DNA of 64,000 bases from Bacteroidota bacterium (lineage in GTDB: Bacteria; Bacteroidota; Bacteroidia; Bacteroidales; Cfx3-03): assembly GCA_013390605.1 (NCBI GenBank), contig JACAUB010000001.1, forward strand, positions 4,998,754 through 5,062,753, written 5' to 3'. The translations under genes were made by a program, and so were the position numbers. Shown here in pieces: positions 54,777-62,230 of this stretch. Position 1 is the stretch's first letter. Each line of letters starts with the position of its first letter. The notes under the pieces are model-generated. The model worked only from the letters and a program-made list of their open reading frames with translations. It searched no databases and was not told where the DNA came from.

Positions 54777-55217
54777 CTATCTCAATGAATCTATTTTCTG
54801 TAATCGCCTGATATGCCTTTCCGCATATGTGAATTTTGCATTTAAAAAGGTTGTTACCAGCTCCATTGCCGTTTCAGAACCGATTACTCTTCCGCCCAGA
54901 CATAAGATATTTACGTTGTCGTCTTCAACTCCCTGATGTGCTGCAAAGTGATCGTGGATCAGGGCTGCTCTGACTCCGTCAACCTTGTTTGCGGCAATGG
55001 AAGCGCCTACTCCGCTACCACAAACAGCAATACCTCGTTCTATCTCTCCTTTAGCAACGGATTGAGCAAGCGGAATCACATAATCAGGATAATCATCATC
55101 CGGTTCATAGGAGTTATTTCCAAAATCAATGATAGTGAAGTTTAATTTGGATAATCTCTCTTTCAACAATAATTTTAATTCAAATCCTCCATGATCGGAT
55201 GCTATACCTATTTTCAT
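54777..55217 (-). CDS. rpiB: ribose-5-phosphate isomerase B
   Basis: Start set at MKIGIASDHGG (146 aa), the conserved beginning of the family; the open frame runs 19 codons further upstream and would overlap pgl. Hallmarks: 'ASDHGGFELK' (phosphate/substrate binding), 'CGSGVGASIAANKVDGVRAA' near 65-84 with catalytic Cys, and 'NVNILCLGGRVIG' near 98. It interconverts ribulose-5-phosphate and ribose-5-phosphate. It begins 13 bases after pgl, confirming an operon. Confidence 0.95.
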   Translation of the reverse strand: MKIGIASDHGGFELKLLLKERLSKLNFTIIDFGNNSYEPDDDYPDYVIPLAQSVAKGEIERGIAVCGSGVGASIAANKVDGVRAALIHDHFAAHQGVEDDNVNILCLGGRVIGSETAMELVTTFLNAKFTYAERHIRRLQKIDSLR

Positions 55218-55230
55218 GATTCTTAGTTTT

Positions 55231-55971
55231 TTACTTGAAATTTTTATCCAATAGTCTGGCTGCATCAACATCAAGCAGCCATGTTAGTTTACCGTTTGTA
55301 GGTTTAACAAGTGACGCAGGAAATCCAGTTTCTTCATTACCCTGAATAATATTAGTAACCATTTCAGCTTTACCAGAACCTGTAACCATAAATAGTATTT
55401 TTTTGGCATTGTTTATTACCGTACCTGTTAGTGTAATGCGTTTTTGACTGGATTGTGGGTGTATGGCTACTTCACAATAGTTTGTTGAATAAAACATTTT
55501 GATATTTCCTGGGAATATGGATGCGGTATGGCCATCTTCTCCAAGCCCTAGTATGATCAGATCAAATCGTGGTAGTTTATCCTCAACTAATATATTTTCG
55601 GAGATGATTTTACCATAACGAATTACCTCATTTTCTGGTTCATTCTCTCCAAATATTCTGAATATGTTTTCTTTAGGAATGTTAAGATTCTCGAACAAGC
55701 TTAAACGTGCCATTTTATAGTTGCTCTCATTGTCATCAGGAGGGACGCACCTTTCGTCTCCCCAGAAAAATCTGACTTTATTCCAGTTCACCAGTCCTGT
55801 ATCATGTGAAGATATATGCTCGAAGATTTTTTTTGGTGTAGAGCCTCCGGATAACGCAACGGATAAAAATTCATCATCCTTAGTTTCTGCAATTTTTTCA
55901 CACAACAATGTTTCAATAAAGTCAGCCAACTTTTCGATGGTAGGCAATACTACAATTTCTTTTGGATTCAT
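55231..55971 (-). CDS. pgl: 6-phosphogluconolactonase (Pgl/DevB type)
   Basis: A 246-residue SugarP isomerase-like fold: 'VALSGGSTPKKIFEHIS' near residue 42-57, 'VRFFWGDERCVPPDDNESNYKMA' near 73-95 and 'ILGLGEDGHTASIFPG' near 139-154, all diagnostic of DevB-type lactonase. It hydrolyses 6-phosphogluconolactone produced by Zwf. Its start lies 41 bases after the zwf stop. No 6-phosphogluconate dehydrogenase gene follows in the unit. Confidence 0.95.
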   Translation of the reverse strand: MNPKEIVVLPTIEKLADFIETLLCEKIAETKDDEFLSVALSGGSTPKKIFEHISSHDTGLVNWNKVRFFWGDERCVPPDDNESNYKMARLSLFENLNIPKENIFRIFGENEPENEVIRYGKIISENILVEDKLPRFDLIILGLGEDGHTASIFPGNIKMFYSTNYCEVAIHPQSSQKRITLTGTVINNAKKILFMVTGSGKAEMVTNIIQGNEETGFPASLVKPTNGKLTWLLDVDAARLLDKNFK

Positions 55972-56012
55972 ATTAGTGAGATCTTTTTATTGAAATATTC
56001 ATATCCTGATTT

Positions 56013-57539
56013 TTATAATTCGCAATATTCGCCATCATCAGCCAGATTTTTACAAGGATACCTCCATCCATCTCCCTTTTCTTCAAAAAGGGCCTCTGCA
56101 TTTTCAGGTCCCCATGTGCCAGCAGGATAACCATAAATCTTTTGACTGGGATCGTTGTTCCATACCTTTTGTATTGGAGCGACAAACTTCCAGGCAGCTT
56201 CAACAGCATCGGCACGGGCGTATAAAGTCGAATCACCAATCATTGCATCGTAAATTAGTCTTTCATAAGCTGAAGGAAGATGAACATCAGAAAGTTCTGA
56301 ATAATGGAAGTCCATATTGACTCCTTTTACATTGAAACCCGTTCCTGGTTGTTTCAGACCAAATTTTAGTAAAATACCTTCGTCAGGTTGTATTCGAATA
56401 ATTAGTTGATTACCACTTTTACAAGTATCATCGTTTTGGAATAAGCTTTGCGGGGTTGGTTTAAAATGCACAACCACCTCAGTTACGCGAGTTGGAAGTC
56501 TCTTTCCTGTCCTGATATAAAAAGGTACACCACTCCAGCGCCAGTTGTCAATAAAGAATTTCATCGCAACAAAAGTCTCGGTACGCGATTCTGGATTAAC
56601 TCCTTTCTCATCACGATATCCGGGTATGTACTCTCCACGTACATGTGAAGTAATGTATTGACCGCGAATTACCTGCCGGGGAACATCTTCTTCGCGTATG
56701 GGTTTAAGCGATTGCATCACTTTCATGGTCTCATTTCGGATAGCATCAGCATCCATTGATGATGGTGGCTCCATTGCTGTGAGCCCAACAACTTGCAACA
56801 AATGGTTTTGAAGCATATCACGGAGTGCCCCCGATCCGTCGTAGTAACCACCACGACCTTCAACTCCAATACTTTCCGCGGAGGTAATTTCTACATGATC
56901 TACATAATTCCGATTCCATAAAGGCTCAAAAATACCATTGGCAAAACGCATAACCAGAAGGTTTTGAACGGTCTCTTTTCCAAGGTAATGGTCAATGCGG
57001 TAAATCTGGCTTTCATTGAAAGCCTCGTGTAACTGACGGTTGAGCATTAGACCAGATTCTAAGTCGTAGCCAAAAGGTTTTTCTATGATGAGTCGTTTAA
57101 AGCCATTAGAAGGATTACTAAGACCTACTTTTGCGAGGTTGCCTGATATTACACTAAACATACTTGGCGGTGTAGATAGGTAAAACATATAATTACCATC
57201 AGTACCCTCATTTATATTTATCTTATTCAGCGTAGTTTTCAGACGAAGATATTCATCTGGTAATGACATATCCATTTGAAAATAGGATGTATGCGAGATA
57301 AACTCTTCAATTTGCTGTTCATTAAGGTGGATGTTTTCAGAAAAATTCCTGATTCCATCAGTCATCTTTTCATGGAATGCTTCATCTGTAATGGCTGTCC
57401 GGCTAACACCAAGAACGTGTAATTTCTCGGGAAGCATCTGTTGGTTATAGAGTGCATACAGTGCCGGAATTAATTTACGGTAGGTCAAGTCGCCAGAGGC
57501 GCCGAAAATGACCATTGTTTGGTTGTTTGGTTTTTCCAT
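56013..57539 (-). CDS. zwf: glucose-6-phosphate 1-dehydrogenase
   Basis: A 508-residue Zwf with the NADP Rossmann motif 'FGASGDLTYRKLIPAL' at residue 13-28 and the substrate/catalytic motif 'RIDHYLGKETVQN' near 180-193, including the active His-Tyr pair region. C-terminal 'PFYIRTGKRLP' near 348 is also diagnostic. First committed step of the oxidative pentose phosphate pathway and a source of NADPH. It is first in the zwf-pgl-rpiB-dlgD group. Confidence 0.97.
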   Translation of the reverse strand: MEKPNNQTMVIFGASGDLTYRKLIPALYALYNQQMLPEKLHVLGVSRTAITDEAFHEKMTDGIRNFSENIHLNEQQIEEFISHTSYFQMDMSLPDEYLRLKTTLNKININEGTDGNYMFYLSTPPSMFSVISGNLAKVGLSNPSNGFKRLIIEKPFGYDLESGLMLNRQLHEAFNESQIYRIDHYLGKETVQNLLVMRFANGIFEPLWNRNYVDHVEITSAESIGVEGRGGYYDGSGALRDMLQNHLLQVVGLTAMEPPSSMDADAIRNETMKVMQSLKPIREEDVPRQVIRGQYITSHVRGEYIPGYRDEKGVNPESRTETFVAMKFFIDNWRWSGVPFYIRTGKRLPTRVTEVVVHFKPTPQSLFQNDDTCKSGNQLIIRIQPDEGILLKFGLKQPGTGFNVKGVNMDFHYSELSDVHLPSAYERLIYDAMIGDSTLYARADAVEAAWKFVAPIQKVWNNDPSQKIYGYPAGTWGPENAEALFEEKGDGWRYPCKNLADDGEYCEL

Positions 57540-57756
57540 TACTTACTTTTTTACTATATAAGAACCACCAAACTGATTTCTCAGGAATGTCAGAATTTTA
57601 TGGCATCTGATTGATGGCATCTATTGTAGAAGTCAATATAAAGTAACGATTAGAGCAATACATTTGTTTTTCTCAATACTCTTTATGTTTCTGTTTTCAG
57701 CCTTCTCTGGAATAATGATTCTGCTTATTCTATATGGCGAATTGGTGCAATTAATC

Positions 57757-59523
57757 TTAACTTTCCCGCTTGTCGTGTAATAACAGGTTTATCGCATCGT
57801 GCAGTGATCCTGCTTTGGTGATTGACCCCGCGTTTACAAAGAAAATTTCATCTGCATTTTCTATAGTATTCAGTCGGTGCGCAATGATAATGCGTGTAGT
57901 GTCGTTAGGAAGCTTTTTCAGAATTTTATCAAGTAGCTGTTCCGTAACGGTGTCAATATTTGCAGTTGCCTCATCAAGAATCAGCAACTTTGGTCTTCGT
58001 AATACTGCACGGATAAAGGCAATGAGTTGCTTTTGTCCGAGGCTGATACCATCGCCGGATGATTTTATTTCGGCAGTTAGCCCTCCATCGAACCGTTCGA
58101 GTAATCCGTCTAAACCCGATTCCGACAAAACCTTTGACAAGTCTTCGTTCGAAACATTTTTATATTGTGCATTTCCGTACAAGATGTTGTCGCGAATAGT
58201 TCCACTAAAAAGAAAAGGTTCTTGCAAGATAAAACCGATTGAGGATGTGCGCGAGTTGATATCCATCGACCGGATATCCATACCATCAAGTATAATTTGT
58301 CCTGAAGAGGGGTCGTATAGTCGTGCCATGAGTGAGGCCGTTGTTGTTTTCCCACCACCTGTAGGACCCACGAAAGCATAAGTCTTACCACGTTCCAGGT
58401 TGAAGCTCACATCTTTCAATATCTCATTTCCCTCATTATATGAAAACGAAACATTGCGGAATGACAACAAATAAGGAGTTTCTTCTTTTGTGATTATCTC
58501 ATGGACTTCTAGATTATTTTCGAGTACCAGTATCTGTGAAATACGATCCCAGCCAGCTAATGCCACCTGAAAGTTGGCCCAGAGTGCAGCTATTTGACGT
58601 AGTGGATTATAGAATAGCGTAATATAAGCCAAAAAGCTGATAAGTAATCCCACCGAAAACTGTCCAACGGAAATCAGGTAAATACCAAATGCCAACACCA
58701 CCATTTGTCCGATACTTGATGAGAATCCATAAACGGGCGTAAATATATTATTTGCAATACCAGCTTTCACTGCACTTTGATAGTTCTCCGTATTGACTTC
58801 ATCAAAGCGTTTACGGAAGTAGTCACGACGGTTAAAGGCAACAATCACCTTGAAGTTATTCAGACTTTCCTGAATTTCAGCACTCAGGCTTCCAGTGCTT
58901 TTCATATTGGTCGAGTTACGATTTTTTACCCAAGGGGAGATACTTCGTGTGAATATCCATAGTACGAGAGCCGGAGCCAAAGCTGCCAGCCCGAGTTTCA
59001 GATTGATGGAAAGCAGAAAGATTCCGGCTCCCAGCATCGTGAAAATACTACTCATAAACTGTACCATCGACTGCGAAAAGAACTGGTTGATTTTATCAGT
59101 GTCGTTATTTACTCTTGAAATCAGGTCGCCTGCTTTATTCTGGTTAAAAAAATCAATCGGCAAATCCTGCAGTTTGTTAAATACGGAATTTCGCAAATTA
59201 AATAGCATACGCTGTCCTACACGCCCCATTAATTGTGTCTGTGTGTAGCCACTCACTAAGGCTATGGCGAAAACGCAAAACAAAATAATGGAATAGTGAA
59301 TTACTCCCTCGTAATGTTTGGTCACCACAAAACTATCGACGGCATGTCCCATCAAATAGGGGCCTACAAGATTTAAACCTGCATTAATGAAAATAAAAAT
59401 CATGGCGATGTAGAGGTTTTTACGCTCTTCTCCCATCAGTGTCAATAACTGTTTGAAGATATTTGTAGTATTGACTTTTTCGTTGGACTGCAGCCCTTTT
59501 TTAATATTAAGATTATAGTTCAT
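57757..59523 (-). CDS. ABC exporter half-transporter, catalytic subunit
   Basis: Six-helix ABC_membrane domain then NBD. Start set at MNYNLNIKKG, which overlaps the upstream gene by 11 bases; a longer frame begins 13 codons earlier. NBD motifs: Walker A 'GPTGGGKTT', Q-loop 'LQEP', signature 'ISLGQKQ' (degenerate LSGGQ), Walker B 'LLILDEATANID' with catalytic Glu, H-loop 'AHRL'. Its Walker site is intact and its signature is degenerate, the reverse of the partner. Substrate unknown; lipids, drugs or peptides are usual. Confidence 0.93.
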   Translation of the reverse strand: MNYNLNIKKGLQSNEKVNTTNIFKQLLTLMGEERKNLYIAMIFIFINAGLNLVGPYLMGHAVDSFVVTKHYEGVIHYSIILFCVFAIALVSGYTQTQLMGRVGQRMLFNLRNSVFNKLQDLPIDFFNQNKAGDLISRVNNDTDKINQFFSQSMVQFMSSIFTMLGAGIFLLSINLKLGLAALAPALVLWIFTRSISPWVKNRNSTNMKSTGSLSAEIQESLNNFKVIVAFNRRDYFRKRFDEVNTENYQSAVKAGIANNIFTPVYGFSSSIGQMVVLAFGIYLISVGQFSVGLLISFLAYITLFYNPLRQIAALWANFQVALAGWDRISQILVLENNLEVHEIITKEETPYLLSFRNVSFSYNEGNEILKDVSFNLERGKTYAFVGPTGGGKTTTASLMARLYDPSSGQIILDGMDIRSMDINSRTSSIGFILQEPFLFSGTIRDNILYGNAQYKNVSNEDLSKVLSESGLDGLLERFDGGLTAEIKSSGDGISLGQKQLIAFIRAVLRRPKLLILDEATANIDTVTEQLLDKILKKLPNDTTRIIIAHRLNTIENADEIFFVNAGSITKAGSLHDAINLLLHDKRES

Positions 59524-61264
59524 AATGATTTGTGCTGCGTTGAGAATTGAAAATTTGAACATATTCCGGACAAGTATCCATCAGTGTTTCATGAGTTCCC
59601 TTTGCCAAAATCTCGCCTTCTTCTAATAAAATAATTTGACCGTAATTCATGACCGATGCAATCTTTTGGGTTACAGAGAGTAAAGTTATGCCGGGATAAT
59701 TTCGAGCTACATTATCCAGAATTTTCTCTTCAGTCTGGCTGTCAACCCGGGCAGTAAAATCGTCGAGTAATAGAATTTTTGGATTAAGTGCCAGCGCTCT
59801 TGCTAACATGATACGTTGTTTTTGTCCACCTGATAAACTTGTGCCACGTTCGCTCACAATCGTGTCCATTCCTTCTGGCAGCGCATCGATAAAATCGTGT
59901 AGCTCGGCTGTTTCAATTGCTTTAGCAAGTGATTCACCAGTTACTTTCTCCTTAAATGCAATGTTTTCGCGAAGGCTCATGTTGAACATAATACTGTCTT
60001 GAAATACAAATCCGATCTGATCTTGAAATGTTTCTTTATTATAATCGTTGATGTTGATACCGTCAAACAGGATAGAGCCATTTGATGGTTGAATCAGTCC
60101 GGTGAGTAAATAGAGTAGCTGTGTTTTTCCGGCTGCTGTTGGTCCAATCACGGCTGTTCTGGTTCCGGGTTTCAGAATTAGTGAAACGTTTTTTAGGGCC
60201 GGTTTCTCGCCATAAAATACCGAAATATTTTGCATCTCAATGTCGCCAAGTAACGGGGTGCTCACTATGCCAGTATCGCGAGTTTCTTTAGCATCCAGAA
60301 CAGCACAAATCCGGCCATATGAAACCGAAGCCTGTACCACGAAATTGCTGATGAATCCAATGATGATAATCGGAAAGATAAGTAATCCCAAATAAGAATT
60401 GAATGCTGCAAAATCTCCCAACGACATCGTGCCAGAAATTACGTAATGTCCGCCCAACGCCAGGATGGTAAGCGATGCCATATTGCTTACGAACACGACT
60501 ATCGGAATTAGCGTTGCAAAAAGTTTGAGAATGGACATTCCCAAATCTTTAGCTTGTGTATTGGCATCCATGAATTTGTTGTATTCAAGTATTTGCGAGT
60601 TCAAAACACGAACCAATGCTGCACCCATTATGCTTTCGTTGATGACTTTATTGAGCCAGTCAATTACTTCACGACTTTTCTTGAACAATACTCGCACTTT
60701 ACGGAACACAAAGAAAAATGCTAAACTGATAATTGGAATAATGGCAAGTACAGATAATGCCAGTTTCCAGTTAATCGAAAATAAAAGAATACTTGCACCA
60801 ATAATAATAAACACTGATGACGCAAGTGACACTACTGCCATCGATACAAATAATTTTACAGAATCAATATCAGAAGTGAGGTTGGTAAGTAATTTCGAGG
60901 GGTTTGATTGCTGAATAAACGCATAACTCTGGCGCGAAATCTTATCAGCAAGCTTTGTCCGCAAGTCGCGTGCAACTCTTTCCGAGGCGTAGGTCTGCAG
61001 AATACCCTGCAAAAAAGTAAATACGAAAATAATGAATGCAGCAATCAGGAACTCAATGATGATTTTTTGATATAAAAAAATCCCTTTCGAGAAATCATCA
61101 ATACCGTGTGAAATAAGTTTCGGAATTACTAAATTCGTCGCATTACTCAATAGTGAAAAACTGATCAGGCTGAAAATCATTAGCCTGTATGGCTTTAGAA
61201 CTGCAAATATATTTGGTTTATTCGGTTTCCCTCCTGGTGTTTGTTCTTTATCTTTAATTGCCAT
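59513..61264 (-). CDS. ABC exporter half-transporter, non-catalytic subunit
   Basis: Same architecture: membrane domain to about residue 320, NBD after. Walker A 'GPTAAGKTQ', signature 'SLSGGQKQR' (canonical), Walker B 'LLLDDFTARVD', where the catalytic Glu is Asp, and the switch His is Gln ('SVTQKIA'). This gives one degenerate and one consensus ATP site in the heterodimer with the downstream subunit, as in TM287/288 and BmrCD exporters. No C39 peptidase domain is present at the N-terminus, so it is not a leader-cleaving peptide exporter. Confidence 0.93.
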   Translation of the reverse strand: MAIKDKEQTPGGKPNKPNIFAVLKPYRLMIFSLISFSLLSNATNLVIPKLISHGIDDFSKGIFLYQKIIIEFLIAAFIIFVFTFLQGILQTYASERVARDLRTKLADKISRQSYAFIQQSNPSKLLTNLTSDIDSVKLFVSMAVVSLASSVFIIIGASILLFSINWKLALSVLAIIPIISLAFFFVFRKVRVLFKKSREVIDWLNKVINESIMGAALVRVLNSQILEYNKFMDANTQAKDLGMSILKLFATLIPIVVFVSNMASLTILALGGHYVISGTMSLGDFAAFNSYLGLLIFPIIIIGFISNFVVQASVSYGRICAVLDAKETRDTGIVSTPLLGDIEMQNISVFYGEKPALKNVSLILKPGTRTAVIGPTAAGKTQLLYLLTGLIQPSNGSILFDGININDYNKETFQDQIGFVFQDSIMFNMSLRENIAFKEKVTGESLAKAIETAELHDFIDALPEGMDTIVSERGTSLSGGQKQRIMLARALALNPKILLLDDFTARVDSQTEEKILDNVARNYPGITLLSVTQKIASVMNYGQIILLEEGEILAKGTHETLMDTCPEYVQIFNSQRSTNHYEL

Positions 61265-61626
61265 TTCAATATATTCTATTTAAAATTTAATGGAGCAAAG
61301 TTAAAACAACCCGTAATCAATTGTTGATAAACTTTAACATAACACGATTATTAGCAAAGTGGTTCAACAACATCTGAAATTCACAAATTTATTAAAGCTA
61401 TCTTTTTCGAATAACATGCATAGCCATCTGTTATTCAATAAATCATAAATGCGCTCATTCTTTTTTAGTGTGTGTTTAATCAACATTGTGTTGATAGCTA
61501 TGAAGATAAATTCTCATTATACAATTACGAAGTTAATCGGTTAAAATATACTGTCTACTCTTCAAATATTTATTGATAATGAGGGTATAATGATCCATCG
61601 ATCCTTAATGAGTTTCCTTTATTTGC

Positions 61627-61725
61627 ACCGTGCTTCCGCTATGACTCCCACTAATTATTGGAGCCATGGTGGAAGCACGCTGGATCTACGCTGGACCCAT
61701 GCCGGACTCAATGGTGGTTATGCTT
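61627..61725. repeat. 11-bp-period repeat array C with 22-bp imperfect hairpin
   Basis: Consecutive units start at 61660, 61671, 61682, 61693 and 61704: GGAGCCATGGT, GGAAGCACGCT, GGATCTACGCT, GGACCCATGCC, GGACTCAATGG. In phase upstream, ACCGTGCTTCC (61627) and GCTATGACTCC (61638) are the same units on the other strand. 61627-61648 pairs with 61660-61681 at 18 of 22 positions around an 11-nt loop. Confidence 0.85.
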
Positions 61726-62183
61726 CTGATATAGAATTATATAGCCTAAGTTAAATGAGGGAAAAAGAGTGTGGTAAATTGATTATGAATATGTTACTTT
61801 TCATTATCTTAAACAATGCTATTCTATAAGCAATAATTTCACTTCGGAGTCGGAACATTATATGAATAACTATTTGTAAAATTTCTCAGATTATTGTGAT
61901 GCCAGATATTCCGGATTGTATGACGATCTTTCATCCGTAAATAATTTTTAGATTGAGGTATGATGGAACTCGCATATTAAATTTACTACAGTGTCTATGT
62001 TTGTAAAAACATACTCGTTTGATTACTAAGTTTATCAAACGCAAATGTTATTTCAGAAGGTTTTTTTAGATCTACTAAATAAGGCGATCCATAATCTTTA
62101 ATGGCTGCTGATTTTAAACCTGCTGATAAAACGCGTAGATAAAAGCGGAATTTAATAGATAGTATAATGAATAATGTATTATT

Positions 62184-62212
62184 AAGGGCACGATTTGATT
62201 TCTCGTGCCCTT
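62184..62212 (-). terminator. strong hairpin terminator of the M16 gene
   Basis: AAGGGCACGA (62184-62193) and TCGTGCCCTT (62203-62212) form a perfect 10-bp GC-rich stem with a 9-nt loop, 18 bases after the M16 stop codon. T-rich sequence lies on both sides. Confidence 0.85.
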
Positions 62213-62230
62213 GTTTTAAATTGTGCTTTG

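Larger units (their letters stand above)
61265..62230. other. 966-bp gene-free region
   Basis: Holds the 11-bp-period array C (61627-61725) and a strong terminator at 62184-62212. Between about 62000 and 62155 the minus strand has an open frame of about 50 codons without an ATG reading 'SAAIKDYGSPYLVDLKKP', of protein-like composition; it may be the tail of a lost gene. Confidence 0.55.

Noticed and set aside
57770..58381. 203-codon plus-strand frame antisense to the ABC exporter NBD
   Set aside because: It is the complementary shadow of a well-conserved ATPase domain with full motifs on the minus strand.
57757..61264. The ABC pair as the dedicated processing exporter of the GG peptide
   Set aside because: Neither subunit has an N-terminal C39 peptidase domain and 5 kb of unrelated metabolic genes lie between them and the peptide.
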